NCBI RefSeq assembly: GCF_009908285.1
Contig: NZ_JAAARM010000016.1
Span: 1-64,000 of the forward strand
Direction of reading: 5' to 3'
Length of the DNA: 64,000 nt
Origin: Pseudomonas sp. Fl4BN1
Lineage (GTDB): Bacteria > Pseudomonadota > Gammaproteobacteria > Pseudomonadales > Pseudomonadaceae
Part shown: positions 14,906 through 23,548 of the stretch, in pieces
Layout: each line of letters starts with the position of its first letter
How positions within the stretch are numbered: position 1 is the stretch's first letter
Made by a program: the position numbers and the translations under genes
Notes under the pieces: model-generated
Databases searched by the model: none
Told to the model about the DNA's origin: nothing
Seen by the model: only the letters and a program-made list of their open reading frames with translations

Positions 14906-17473
14906 TCAGAAGAACCGGGTGACGCTGACCTTGGCGTTACGGCCCAGGCTCGAGGCGTTTTCGCCGCTCAGCGGCGGGCGGTAGTCGCGGTTGAACATGT
15001 TATCCAGGGTGAAGCTGACTTCAGTACCCTTGAGGTACGCCTGCTGTGGTTTCCAGTTGGCGAACAGGCCGTGCACGTTGTAGCGGTCGTTCTCGTACTG
15101 GTCCCAGGCGGAGTCGCCCGAGGCACTGAGCAGGCCGCCCGCGTAGATGTCGCTGGGCACCCGGTCGGTCTGGCGTACCCACTGGCCCTGCCAGCCCACT
15201 TGCGCATCCCATTGCGGGATTTTCACCCCCAGGGTGGCGACCCATTTGCGTGGCGGGATGTCCCGGGCCCAGACGTTCGGTCCCCAGGGATTGGTGTAGG
15301 CACCTTCGTGCTTGCCGGTGATCCAGGAGTAGGACAGCGAGCCGAACAGGTAGGTCGAATCGTAGAAACTCTCGACTTCGAAGCCCTTGATGGTCAGGTC
15401 GCCGATATTACGGTAGACCCCGATCGTTGGCTGGTTGCACACCTCGCCGATGCTCTTGCCGGTGGTCAACTGCTCGGCGCAGCCGATCCCCAGGTTCTTC
15501 ATGATTTCGTTTTTGATGTCGTTGCGGAACACCGTGGTACGGATCTGCACGCTGTCGGTTTTGCTCAAGACATCGGAGAAGCTGGTGATGTTACCGGCGC
15601 GCAAGGCAGTGATGCTTTCCGGATCAAGGTCGCGGCTGGTGGCGGAGCGGGTGGTGCCGGCCGACTGGACTTCGTATTGCTCGTCGATCACCGGCGCGCG
15701 CCAGGTCTTGCTGTAATCGGCAAACAGGGCGAATTGCGGGGTCACTGTCCAGAATGCCGACAGCCTTGGCGACCAGCCGGTGTAGGTCTTGTCGCGATAG
15801 TCGTGACCGACCACCGGGTTAGGGCTGTTGTAGATCGGCGCGTCGTTTTTCTCCCCTCGATTGCGTACATAGTCGTAGCGCAGGGACGGGGTCAGGGTGA
15901 AGTCGCCCAGGGTAATGGCGTCCTGGATGTAGAAGGCGTTGTTGTCGACCTTGCCGTGGGGCATGAAGCCCGGCTGGTAGTAGCCGTAGTTGTACTTGGC
16001 TGTGCCATAGGTCTTGCCCGGAATCCACATATCCACTTCGCGGGTGTGCTTGCGGATCTGGATGCCATTGGTCAGGGCGTGTTCCAGCGGGCCGGTGCTG
16101 AAGCGGCTGGTGTTTTTCAGGGTAAGGATGCGGTCCTCGTAGCCTACGGTGATCTTGCGTCCACCGGAGGTGGGCTGGGCGTAAGAGTTCGGGCCACGCT
16201 CATCGGTCTGGTCGGTGATGGAGTCGGAGTACTGGGCTTCGAAGTCGATCCACGGGTTGTCCACTGGCGTGTACTGATATTTGGTCAGCCAGGTGGTGTC
16301 GATGGTGTTGCGCTGGGCCAGGTAGCGCTGGGTGGCAACGTCATAACCGAAGGTCTTGATGTCGCTTCGTTTTGGCGGCGTCGGGTAGCTCTTGGCCGAG
16401 AAGGGCGCCCAGATATTGCTGTCAGAGCGCATGTAGGTGAAGCCCAGGCGATGTTCGTCGGTCAACTGCATGTTCAGTTTGAACAGCTCGCCTTCCAGGC
16501 CCTGGGCGGTATTGGGCAGGCGCTTGGGGTTGACCGGGTACTCATTGCGCGGGTCCGGTTGGGCACTGGCCAGCTTCATGTCATCGCCGTCGCGCTTGGT
16601 CCAGTAGGCCAGGGCGTCGAAGCGCTGGTCGTCGGTACGGCCGTACACCGCGCCGGTGTAGCCCTGTTCATGGCTGTTGCTGCTGTAGCTGTACTTGAGC
16701 ATGGCGCCGGTGTTGCGGCCTTCCTGCAGCAGGTCCGGGGCGTCCTTGGTCTCCATGTGCACGGTGCCGCCGAAACCGCCGTTGCCGGTCTCGGGCGAGT
16801 GCGGGCCCTTTTCCACCACGATGCGCTTGATCATTTCCGGTTCGATGAAGATCGAACCCTGCTGGTAGCGCTCGAAGCCACTCTTGGTGGCGCCATCGAC
16901 GCTCAGAGGCACGTCTTCGGCATCGCCCAGGCCCCAGATGTTGATGGTCTGGCCGCCGGGCTTCAGCGAACCGCCCAGGCTGACGCCGGGCAGGGTGTCG
17001 ATCAGGCTGGCGACGTTGGTGGCTTGGTGACGGTCGATCTCCTCCTGGTTCAGGGTCGAACGGCCAACGCTGGTGGAGTCGACCTCTGTGCCGTTGCCGA
17101 TCACGCTCATGGCCCCCAACTGCAAGGCCGAACCGCTGCTGGTGCTGGTGCTGGTCTCGGCGGGACGGACGATGTAGGTGTTGTCGACCTTCATCAGGGT
17201 GAACCGGCCGTCCTGCAGCAGTCGGCGAATCGCCTCTTCCGGGCTGTAGTCGCCTTGCAGGGTGGGTGCCTTGGCATTGCGCAGCAGTTGCTCATCGAAC
17301 AACAGCTGGATTTTCGCCTGCTGGGCGATCTGGCTCAGGGACGCCGCCAGGGGCTGCGCCGGCAACTGAAAATGGATCGGAGCGGCATGGGCCTGCAGGC
17401 TGAACGCCAGGCAGGCGGCGAGCAGGGTCGGGCGGGTACGGACTAACGGAACAGGCAAGAGCGCGCGAAACAT
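14906..17473 (-). CDS. hxuA: TonB-dependent heme/hemoglobin receptor with signalling domain (HxuA-like)
   Basis: An 855-residue outer-membrane receptor. A signal peptide ends at about residue 30 (QAHAAP). The STN signalling domain (about 33-105, FQLPAQPLAASLSQIAQQ) talks to a periplasmic anti-sigma factor. The plug follows (VGRSTLNQEEIDRHQATNV, near 133-151), then the barrel ending in aromatic Phe (VSVTRFF). Plug and barrel match the hemoglobin/transferrin/lactoferrin-type receptors. Length and gene order equal P. aeruginosa PA1302-PA1301-PA1300 (HxuA/R/I), where the system senses heme; HasR is the alternative name, but no hasA hemophore gene is adjacent. It is transcribed away from hxuR across a Fur-box-like site. 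Confidence 0.75.
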   Translation of the reverse strand: MFRALLPVPLVRTRPTLLAACLAFSLQAHAAPIHFQLPAQPLAASLSQIAQQAKIQLLFDEQLLRNAKAPTLQGDYSPEEAIRRLLQDGRFTLMKVDNTYIVRPAETSTSTSSGSALQLGAMSVIGNGTEVDSTSVGRSTLNQEEIDRHQATNVASLIDTLPGVSLGGSLKPGGQTINIWGLGDAEDVPLSVDGATKSGFERYQQGSIFIEPEMIKRIVVEKGPHSPETGNGGFGGTVHMETKDAPDLLQEGRNTGAMLKYSYSSNSHEQGYTGAVYGRTDDQRFDALAYWTKRDGDDMKLASAQPDPRNEYPVNPKRLPNTAQGLEGELFKLNMQLTDEHRLGFTYMRSDSNIWAPFSAKSYPTPPKRSDIKTFGYDVATQRYLAQRNTIDTTWLTKYQYTPVDNPWIDFEAQYSDSITDQTDERGPNSYAQPTSGGRKITVGYEDRILTLKNTSRFSTGPLEHALTNGIQIRKHTREVDMWIPGKTYGTAKYNYGYYQPGFMPHGKVDNNAFYIQDAITLGDFTLTPSLRYDYVRNRGEKNDAPIYNSPNPVVGHDYRDKTYTGWSPRLSAFWTVTPQFALFADYSKTWRAPVIDEQYEVQSAGTTRSATSRDLDPESITALRAGNITSFSDVLSKTDSVQIRTTVFRNDIKNEIMKNLGIGCAEQLTTGKSIGEVCNQPTIGVYRNIGDLTIKGFEVESFYDSTYLFGSLSYSWITGKHEGAYTNPWGPNVWARDIPPRKWVATLGVKIPQWDAQVGWQGQWVRQTDRVPSDIYAGGLLSASGDSAWDQYENDRYNVHGLFANWKPQQAYLKGTEVSFTLDNMFNRDYRPPLSGENASSLGRNAKVSVTRFF

Positions 17474-17564
17474 GACTTCCCCCAGGGCGGCTTAAAGGCC
17501 AGAAAAGCGCTGCAGACAGATCGCAGACAGGAGGAAGACGCGACAGTGAAAAAAAACCTCATAT

Positions 17565-17583
17565 GCGAATGAAAAATATTCTC
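17565..17583. promoter_or_regulatory. Fur-box-like site upstream of the receptor gene
   Basis: GCGAATGAAAAATATTCTC matches the 19-bp Fur consensus at 13 of 19 positions by my count. It lies between the anti-sigma and receptor genes, inside an imperfect dyad bounded by two CATATG words. It suggests an iron-regulated promoter for the receptor besides sigma-factor control. Confidence 0.5.
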
Positions 17584-17594
17584 ATATGTATCGA

Positions 17595-18557
17595 TCAGCG
17601 GGCTTCGATCTTCAACTGACCGTTGGCCTGGGTCACGGTTTTCACCGGGATCAGGGCGGGCAGGGCCTTGACCAGGGCATCCGGATCGTTGACATCCAGG
17701 TTGCCCGAAACCTTGTAGGCGCCCAGGGAACCTTCGGCTAGCTGCACCGGCTGATGGCGGTAGAGGTTCAACTCGTCCACCAGGCTGGCCAGTTCGCGGT
17801 TGCGAAAGGCCAGGTGACCGCTGCGCCAGTCCGCGACCTGATCGCTGTCCAGGTTTTGTTGGCGCAGGGTGCCTTTTTGCAGGTCATAGGTGGCCTGTTG
17901 CCGGGCGCCCAGCAGGGTCATCTCCCCAGGCTTGCCGTCCGGGCTGAAGGCCACCTGGCCGTGGGCGACACTGACCACCAACTGGCGCTGGCCGCGACGC
18001 ACGTCGAAGGCCGTGCCGACTACCCGCACCTGGGCCGCACCGCTGTGCACCCACAGTGGGCTCTCCTTGTCGGCGGCAACCTCCAGGTACAGCTGACCCT
18101 GCTGCAGGTAGATATCCCGCTGCTGGGCACTGAAGTCGACTTTCACCTGGGTATTGGCATTCACGTACAAGGTGCTGCCATCGGGCAGCTTGAAGGCTCG
18201 TGCGCCTTTTTCCTGGGCCGCGACCTGTTGAATGTAGGGCGCCTGCGAGGTGCCCAGGTTGGCCGCCTGCACCGCGCACAGCACGGCTGCGGCCACCGCC
18301 AGGGCCGGGCGCCAGCGCGGGGGCTGGCGTCGGGGCAGCGGTATCGGCCGACTGAGTTGCTGCAGCTGCGCCAGATCGACCCACAATTGCTCGAATTGCG
18401 CGTAGGCCCGGGCATGGGCCGGGTCGCTGATCCAGGCGTCGAAGGCCTTGCGGGCGGCGCGGTCCGGGTCATTGCGATTACGGGCGAACCAACTGGCGGC
18501 CTGGGTATCGATCTGTTCGCTGTCGAGGTCGTCGTGGGGGCCGGAAAAGTGGGTCAT
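17595..18557 (-). CDS. hxuR: FecR-family anti-sigma regulator
   Basis: A 320-residue transmembrane regulator. The cytoplasmic N-terminal domain (about 10-65, ASWFARNRNDPDRAARKAFDAWISDP, the DUF4880 signature) binds the sigma factor. A hydrophobic helix near 88-106 crosses the membrane. The FecR domain (about 120-215) and a C-terminal STN-like domain in the periplasm receive the signal from the receptor. It overlaps the sigma gene by 4 bp (ATGA), so the two are translationally coupled. Gene order sigma, anti-sigma, receptor is that of cell-surface signalling systems. The symbol is by analogy with PA1301. Confidence 0.82.
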   Translation of the reverse strand: MTHFSGPHDDLDSEQIDTQAASWFARNRNDPDRAARKAFDAWISDPAHARAYAQFEQLWVDLAQLQQLSRPIPLPRRQPPRWRPALAVAAAVLCAVQAANLGTSQAPYIQQVAAQEKGARAFKLPDGSTLYVNANTQVKVDFSAQQRDIYLQQGQLYLEVAADKESPLWVHSGAAQVRVVGTAFDVRRGQRQLVVSVAHGQVAFSPDGKPGEMTLLGARQQATYDLQKGTLRQQNLDSDQVADWRSGHLAFRNRELASLVDELNLYRHQPVQLAEGSLGAYKVSGNLDVNDPDALVKALPALIPVKTVTQANGQLKIEAR

Positions 18558-19102
18558 TCAGGCTGCTCCTTGCCATTTTCTCGTTGTAGGTGCTGCTTGC
18601 AGTGCAACAGGGCAAAGGCGATGTGTTTCTCCACCATGCTCACGGAAATGCCCATGCGTTCGGCAATCTGCGCCTGGCTCAGCCCTTCGAAGCGGTGCAG
18701 CATAAGGGCTTCGCGGCGGCGCGGCGAGAGCTGGGCGAGGACTTCTTTCAACTGCTCCAGGCGTTGCAGGCGCTGGGCGGCGGGCAGCGGCTCGTGCTGT
18801 TCATCGGCCATGGGCTCGTTGTCGAAGGTTTCCTGGTGCTGCGCTTCCTGGTGGACCTTGTGGCGCACCTGCTGGCGCCGCCAGTGATCACGCAGCAGAT
18901 TGCGCGCCATCTGGAACAGAAAGGCACGGGGTTGCTCGACCTGGGCCCGGTCACGGTAGTCGAGCCATTGGGTGAACACATCCTGGGTCATGTCCGCCGC
19001 GTCGCTGGCGTTATCCGTGCGTTTACGCAGGAAATGCAGGATGTCCGCATAGAACCCGCGAACAGAGTCCACCGATGCAGAGTCGGGTTTGGAGCGAGAC
19101 AT
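18554..19102 (-). CDS. hxuI: ECF sigma factor, FecI family
   Basis: A 182-residue extracytoplasmic-function sigma factor. Region 2 is at about 20-85 (DAADMTQDVFTQWL, PRAFLFQMARNLLRDHWRR) and region 4 at about 115-170 (LSPRRREALMLHRFEGLSQAQIAERM..S). A longer in-frame reading extends to 19213, but the ATG at 19102 has AAGGA upstream and starts where FecI proteins usually start. A Fur-box-like sequence lies 43 bp upstream. It should direct transcription of the adjacent receptor gene when heme is bound outside. Confidence 0.85.
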   Translation of the reverse strand: MSRSKPDSASVDSVRGFYADILHFLRKRTDNASDAADMTQDVFTQWLDYRDRAQVEQPRAFLFQMARNLLRDHWRRQQVRHKVHQEAQHQETFDNEPMADEQHEPLPAAQRLQRLEQLKEVLAQLSPRRREALMLHRFEGLSQAQIAERMGISVSMVEKHIAFALLHCKQHLQRENGKEQPE

Positions 19103-19144
19103 GGATATCCTTCTTGACGACGCAGCGAGCACAAGGTCGAGAAT

Positions 19145-19163
19145 GATATCGAGAATTATTACC
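19145..19163. promoter_or_regulatory. Fur-box-like site upstream of the sigma factor gene
   Basis: GATATCGAGAATTATTACC agrees with the Fur consensus at 14 of 19 positions by my count. It lies just before the ECF sigma gene, as expected for iron-starvation sigma factors. Confidence 0.6.
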
Positions 19164-19225
19164 AATTGTAATCTTGAGTGATTAATGGCCTCTAGGCGCA
19201 GCCAGATCGCCAAAAGCCCTCAAGG

Positions 19226-19300
19226 CATCGGCTTGCCAGTGAAGGTGCCCTTGAAGGTGATGCAAGGCTCAAGGACTCTTCGCCGGCAAGTCGACTCTTG
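19226..19300. repeat. Degenerate REP pair
   Basis: TCGGCTTGCCAGTGAAGG and CTTCGCCGGCAAGTCGACTC are recognisable but diverged REP half-sites in the gap between the divergently ended sigma and rhodanese transcription units. It appears to be an old copy. Confidence 0.55.
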
Positions 19301-19339
19301 ACCCGCGAAGAGCTCCCGAGGGCGGTTTACCGGGCCGTC

Positions 19340-20923
19340 TCAGATGGTGAAAAAGCCATGACTGGCGTCGCGTCGCAACTGCTCCACCAGGCCGAATTCC
19401 CAGTCCAGGTAACCCTGCATGGCTTCCTTGGGGTTGTCGGTGCCTTCATAGGGGCGCCGGTAGCGGTCGATCCGCGGTGAGGCCAGTTGCTGCCGGCTCT
19501 CTTCCAGGGGCAGGCCGGCGTCGATCCAGGCCGCAGTGCCGCCGCTGAGGAGGAACACCGGACGCTGGGTCAGGGCCTGCAGTTGCGGCACCACAAAGCG
19601 CGCCAGCAGGCTGCTGCCGCAGGTCAGGACAAAGCGCTCGGGCTGTGGCAACCGGGCCAGGGATTCGCGCAACTGGCTGCGCAGCACCCACCAGGCACCG
19701 GGGATATGCCGCTGCACATAATGGGCACTGGCGGTGAAGTCCAGCACCAGGGTGCCGGGCTCCTGCAGCCAGCAGGCGAGGGTCCGTGGGCTGATCTCTT
19801 CAGCCGCCGGGGCCTGGGGCAGCGGCGCCTGCCAGGCACCGTGGACGCTGAAGTCGTTGTCGCGCAGGCCGTCGAGCACGGCTACCTGCCAGCCCATCTG
19901 CGCCAGCCAGGAGGCGCTCATGTTGGCCCGTACGCCGTCGTTGTCCACCAGTACCAGGCGCGCCCCGCGAACGCTGGCGAAGTGATCGGTTTCCTGCACC
20001 AACTGGCCCCCGGGTGTGGAACGGGCGCCGGGCAGGTGGCCGGCGGCATATTCCTCCGGGGTACGCACATCGAACAGGTAGCTGGTGCGCTTGGGATCGG
20101 CCTGCCAGCGACGCCACTGAGCCAGGTCGATGCGGGTCACGTCGGCCCGGTCTGCCACGGCCCGGGCGCTGGCCTGGGCTTCTGCCAGCCCGGCCGGGTT
20201 GACCGGTTGGAAGCGTCGGCTCTGGCCGTGTTGCAGCTTCTGGCCGGCCAGGGTCCAGCCGATGGTGCCATTGCGCAGGGCCGCCACCGGGTTGGGAATC
20301 CCGGCGTTCACCAGGGACTGGGTGCCAATGATGCTGCGGGTACGTCCTGCGCAGTTGACCACTACCCGGGTCTGCGGATCGGGGGCCAGTTCGCGCACCC
20401 GCAGCACCAGCTCGGCGCCGGGCACGCTGGTGCTGCCGGGAATGCTCATGGTTTGGTATTCGTCGAAACGCCGGGCATCCAGCACCACCAGGTCGGCCTG
20501 CTGGTCGATCAGCGCCTGGAGTTCTTCGGCGGCCAGTGACGGGGTCTGGCGCTCGGCCTCCAGCAGTTCGCCAAAGGCCTTGCTCGGCACGTTGACGTCC
20601 TTGAACAGCTCGCCGCCTGCGTCGCGCCAGCCATCGAGGCCGCCCTGCAGCAGGGCGACATCGCTGTAGCCCAGTTGCTGCAGGCGGGTCGCGGCGCGCA
20701 GGGCCAGCCCCTCGCCCTGGTCATACAGGGTGACGGGGGTATCGAGCCGGGGGATGCGCGGGTACACCTCCAACTCCAGTTTCGACAGCGGGATGTTGGC
20801 CGCAAACAGGGGGTGGGCCTCGGCGAAGGGCGCCTCTTCACGCACATCGATCAAGGCCAGTTCCTGGCGGTCGAGCAGGGCCTGGCGAATCTGCGCCGGG
20901 CTGCGAGTGGGGAAATCGGTCAT
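19340..20923 (-). CDS. Multidomain rhodanese (sulfurtransferase) protein
   Basis: A 527-residue protein made of four rhodanese domains. Active-site cysteines are visible only in domain 2 (VVNCAGRTRS, about 188-197) and domain 4 (VLTCGSSLLA, about 445); the matching loops of domains 1 (LYDQGEG) and 3 (VDNDGVR) lack cysteine and are probably structural. There is no signal peptide. It overlaps the dioxygenase gene by 4 bp and so is co-translated with it. The same pair occurs in P. aeruginosa (PA2602-PA2603). It likely handles the sulfur released from 3-mercaptopropionate or related thiols, for example as a persulfide or sulfite donor. Confidence 0.87.
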   Translation of the reverse strand: MTDFPTRSPAQIRQALLDRQELALIDVREEAPFAEAHPLFAANIPLSKLELEVYPRIPRLDTPVTLYDQGEGLALRAATRLQQLGYSDVALLQGGLDGWRDAGGELFKDVNVPSKAFGELLEAERQTPSLAAEELQALIDQQADLVVLDARRFDEYQTMSIPGSTSVPGAELVLRVRELAPDPQTRVVVNCAGRTRSIIGTQSLVNAGIPNPVAALRNGTIGWTLAGQKLQHGQSRRFQPVNPAGLAEAQASARAVADRADVTRIDLAQWRRWQADPKRTSYLFDVRTPEEYAAGHLPGARSTPGGQLVQETDHFASVRGARLVLVDNDGVRANMSASWLAQMGWQVAVLDGLRDNDFSVHGAWQAPLPQAPAAEEISPRTLACWLQEPGTLVLDFTASAHYVQRHIPGAWWVLRSQLRESLARLPQPERFVLTCGSSLLARFVVPQLQALTQRPVFLLSGGTAAWIDAGLPLEESRQQLASPRIDRYRRPYEGTDNPKEAMQGYLDWEFGLVEQLRRDASHGFFTI

Positions 20924-21549
20924 TGCAGGGGCTCCTTCGACAAGTCCCAGAGGTTAGGCAGCAAACGGTTGGAGTAACCGGAGACAAAGGGTTTTTCCTG
21001 GCCATCCAGGTCATACACGGCGCGCTGCACCGCGCCGATATTGGCGCCGTACACATGGATGCTGATGGACACCCGGTCGGCGTAGGCATTGCTCACCTGA
21101 TGGATGTCACCGATGCGTGGCGACAGCGCTTCCACCTGGCCCGGCACCAGGCGTATCGCCTCTGCAGCAGGTTGCAGGCGGCCATCGGCCAGGCGCTCGA
21201 ACCCCTGGGAGTCCTCGGCACCGCGGAGCATGCCAATCAATCCCCAGACCCGGTGATCGTGGATCGGCGTGCGTTGCCCGGGGCCCCAGACAAAGCTGAC
21301 GATGGAGAAGCGCTGGCGCGAGTCGGCGTGCAGCAGAAATTGCTGATAGCGCTGCGGGTCCGGCTGGGCGAAGGCGTCGGGCAGCCAGTCGTCCTGGCTC
21401 ACCAGGCTGTGCAATAGCGCAGCACCCTGGTCCAGCACCCGGGCTTCATCGGGGTTGCTGTCCAGCAGCTCGGCCAGGGCCGCGATGAAATCTCGCAAGC
21501 GGGCGAAGTTGGCTGATTCGATGGAAACGATTGAGGCGTTGTGGGGCAT
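20920..21549 (-). CDS. 3-Mercaptopropionate dioxygenase (cysteine dioxygenase family)
   Basis: A 209-residue cupin thiol dioxygenase that adds O2 to a thiol to form the sulfinic acid. Fe ligands are the HDH pair in TPIHDHRVWGLIGM and the His in GDIHQVSNA. The Ser-His-Tyr set of the bacterial enzyme is in SISIHVYGA. The sequence closely follows my memory of P. aeruginosa p3MDO (PA2602), which prefers 3-mercaptopropionate over cysteine, including DDWLPD, DSRQRFS and SGYSNRLLPN blocks. It is co-transcribed with the rhodanese gene and is divergent from a LysR regulator. A cytoplasmic role in using organic thiols as sulfur or carbon source is likely. Confidence 0.88.
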   Translation of the reverse strand: MPHNASIVSIESANFARLRDFIAALAELLDSNPDEARVLDQGAALLHSLVSQDDWLPDAFAQPDPQRYQQFLLHADSRQRFSIVSFVWGPGQRTPIHDHRVWGLIGMLRGAEDSQGFERLADGRLQPAAEAIRLVPGQVEALSPRIGDIHQVSNAYADRVSISIHVYGANIGAVQRAVYDLDGQEKPFVSGYSNRLLPNLWDLSKEPLQ

Positions 21550-21655
21550 GGGCTCCCTCCGTGGACACTGGACAAGTGACGCGAACTACACCGGCGAGCT
21601 AAAAGGTATTATTCTTCTCGAACATTTTTCCAGTCATTTATTATGCGAAAAAAGA

Positions 21656-22543
21656 ATGAAGATAGATGATCTGAACGCGTTCGTAGCGGTGATCCGTTGT
21701 CAGACCATCAGCCAGGCGGCCGATGCCCTGCAGTTGACCCAGCCAGCCATCACCCGTCGGGTGCAGAATTTCGAGGAAGCCCTCGGAGTGGAGTTGCTGG
21801 ACCGCAATACCAAGCCGCTCAAGCCCACCAGCATGGGCTTGCGGGTCTATGGCCAGTGCCTGGAAGTGCTGCGCAGCATCGATGCCCTGAATGAGCTGGT
21901 GGCCAATGATGGCGCCCCCAGCGGAGCCTTGCGCATTGGTGTGCCACAGACCATCGGCGACGTGGTGCTGCTGGATGCCCTGAGCCAGTTGAAGGCGCTC
22001 TACCCGCAGTTGCAGACCTCGGTGGCCACGGGCTGGGGCAGTCACCTGTTGAGCAAGGTCGAGAACGCTGAGCTGGACGTGGTGGCTGCGCTGTTTCCTG
22101 CCGGCAAGGTGTTCCCGGAAGGCGTGGTCGGGCGCTCTCTGGGCAGCATGAAACTGGTGGTAGTGGCGGCCAAGGGCGAGGTGCGCAAGCGTTCCTGCAA
22201 ACTGGCTGACTGTTACCAGCGCGGCTGGGTGTTGAACCCCGACGGCTGTGGCTTTCGCGCCGGCCTGCAGCGGGCCTTGAGCGCTCAGGGGCTGTCGCTG
22301 CAGATCAACCTGGAGACCTTTGGCACCGAGTTGCAACTGGGGCTGATCGCCAACGGCCTGGGGTACGGCCTGGTGCCGCTGCCGTTGCTGGAGAACAGCA
22401 GCCATCGGGACAAACTGGAAGTGGTGCCGGTCAGTGACTTCAAACCGGTGATCGATTTGTGGCTGATCCATCCGCGTTTCCTGGGCAACCTCCAGGAACC
22501 GGTGAGCATGTTCGGCGACATGGTTGCCGCCCGCGTCGGCTAG
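21656..22543 (+). CDS. LysR-family transcriptional regulator
   Basis: A 295-residue LTTR. The winged helix-turn-helix fills residues 1-60 (MKIDDLNAFVAVIRCQTISQ, AADALQLTQPAITRRV), and the ligand domain has the usual LRIGVPQTIGDVVL opening near 90. An upstream in-frame reading to 21455 exists, but the ATG at 21656 starts exactly at the conserved LTTR N-terminus. It is divergent from the dioxygenase/rhodanese pair and precedes the sulfonate-type ABC genes, so it may control both. The intergenic region carries an AT-rich stretch (about 21605-21650) fit for its operator. Confidence 0.87.
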   Translation: MKIDDLNAFVAVIRCQTISQAADALQLTQPAITRRVQNFEEALGVELLDRNTKPLKPTSMGLRVYGQCLEVLRSIDALNELVANDGAPSGALRIGVPQTIGDVVLLDALSQLKALYPQLQTSVATGWGSHLLSKVENAELDVVAALFPAGKVFPEGVVGRSLGSMKLVVVAAKGEVRKRSCKLADCYQRGWVLNPDGCGFRAGLQRALSAQGLSLQINLETFGTELQLGLIANGLGYGLVPLPLLENSSHRDKLEVVPVSDFKPVIDLWLIHPRFLGNLQEPVSMFGDMVAARVG

Positions 22544-22556
22544 GTGCGGGTTGTGC

Positions 22557-22578
22557 AGGAGCCGAAAAGGCGGCTCCT
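22557..22578 (+). terminator. REP-derived hairpin after the LysR gene
   Basis: AGGAGCCG and CGGCTCCT make a perfect 8-bp stem around AAAAGG. It looks like a REP element collapsed to its two outer arms, placed 14 bp after the stop codon. No strong T-run follows. Confidence 0.5.
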
Positions 22579-22724
22579 ACAGATGTTTGTTCATCATTGA
22601 TTTGCATGTCGTTGCGTCTGCTGAATGCATTTTTTGTATATTAAGTTAGAACCAAAACGAATTTCACGGACGTTTTTTATGTAGTTAGCATGGGGCTCGA
22701 ACGCGCTGAAATAGGGATGTTGAA

Positions 22725-23546
22725 ATGCCTGCGCAAGCCCCGCTCACCTTGTCCTCCCGCTGCACCGGGCATCCCGGATTCAAGCTCCTGGGCCATCTGC
22801 TGCTACGTCTGCTCAGCCCGCTGTTGCTCCTGCTCTTCTGGGAACTGGCTTCTCGTACCGGGTTGTTGCCGACGCGGATCATCGCCGCGCCCAGCACCAT
22901 CGGCGACACCCTGTGGCAGATGCTCGGCAGCGGTGAATTGGGCGGGCACCTGTGGGTGTCTCTCAAGCGTGCCCTCAGTGGCTTGGCGATCGGTGTCAGC
23001 CTCGGCACGCTCCTGGCGCTGGTGTCCGGTCTGTCCCGACGTGGCGAAATCGCCATCGACTCACCCATGCAGATGCTGCGCACCTTGCCGTTTCTGGCCA
23101 TCGTGCCGTTGTTCATTCTCTGGTTCGGCGTTGGCGAGACGCCGAAGATCGCCCTGATTGCCCTGGGCACCACCTTTCCCATCTACCTCACGCTGTTCTC
23201 CGGGATCCGCAGCCTCGACCCCAAGCTGGTGGAAGCCGCGACTCTGCTCGGCCTCAAGCGTTGGGAGTTGATCGTTCACGTCATCCTGCCCGGCGCCTTG
23301 CCGGCGTTCTTCGTCGGCTTGCGCTATGCCTTCGGCATCAGCTGGCTGGGGTTGGTGGTGGTCGAGCAGATCAACGCCAGTGCCGGCATCGGTTACCTGG
23401 TCAATGACGCTCGCGACTTCATGCGTACCGACGTGATCGTCATCTGCCTGCTGGTCTACAGCGTGCTCGGCCTGGGCATTGACGGGCTGGTACGGGGCCT
23501 CGAACGGTTTGCCCTGGCCTGGCGGCCGACTTTCATCAGGAACTGA
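22725..23546 (+). CDS. ABC transporter permease (SsuC-like)
   Basis: A 273-residue inner-membrane permease of the nitrate/sulfonate/taurine class with about six helices. The EAA loop that docks the ATPase reads EAATLLGLKRWELIVHVILPGALP (from about residue 178). It starts at 22725, after an AT-rich promoter region (22620-22690). Two bases separate it from the ATPase gene. With the ATPase and the binding protein 3.8 kb downstream it forms one importer, probably for an organosulfur compound given the dioxygenase/rhodanese genes next door. Confidence 0.87.
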   Translation: MPAQAPLTLSSRCTGHPGFKLLGHLLLRLLSPLLLLLFWELASRTGLLPTRIIAAPSTIGDTLWQMLGSGELGGHLWVSLKRALSGLAIGVSLGTLLALVSGLSRRGEIAIDSPMQMLRTLPFLAIVPLFILWFGVGETPKIALIALGTTFPIYLTLFSGIRSLDPKLVEAATLLGLKRWELIVHVILPGALPAFFVGLRYAFGISWLGLVVVEQINASAGIGYLVNDARDFMRTDVIVICLLVYSVLGLGIDGLVRGLERFALAWRPTFIRN

Positions 23547-23548
23547 TC

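Noticed and set aside
15071..17446. A 791-codon open frame on the plus strand opposite the heme receptor gene
   Set aside because: It is an antisense shadow produced by GC-rich codon bias; the minus strand encodes a clear TonB receptor with signal peptide, plug and barrel.
14906..17473. Naming the receptor HasR with a hemophore system
   Set aside because: No hasA hemophore or HasDE exporter gene is adjacent; size and gene order fit the HxuIRA set better.
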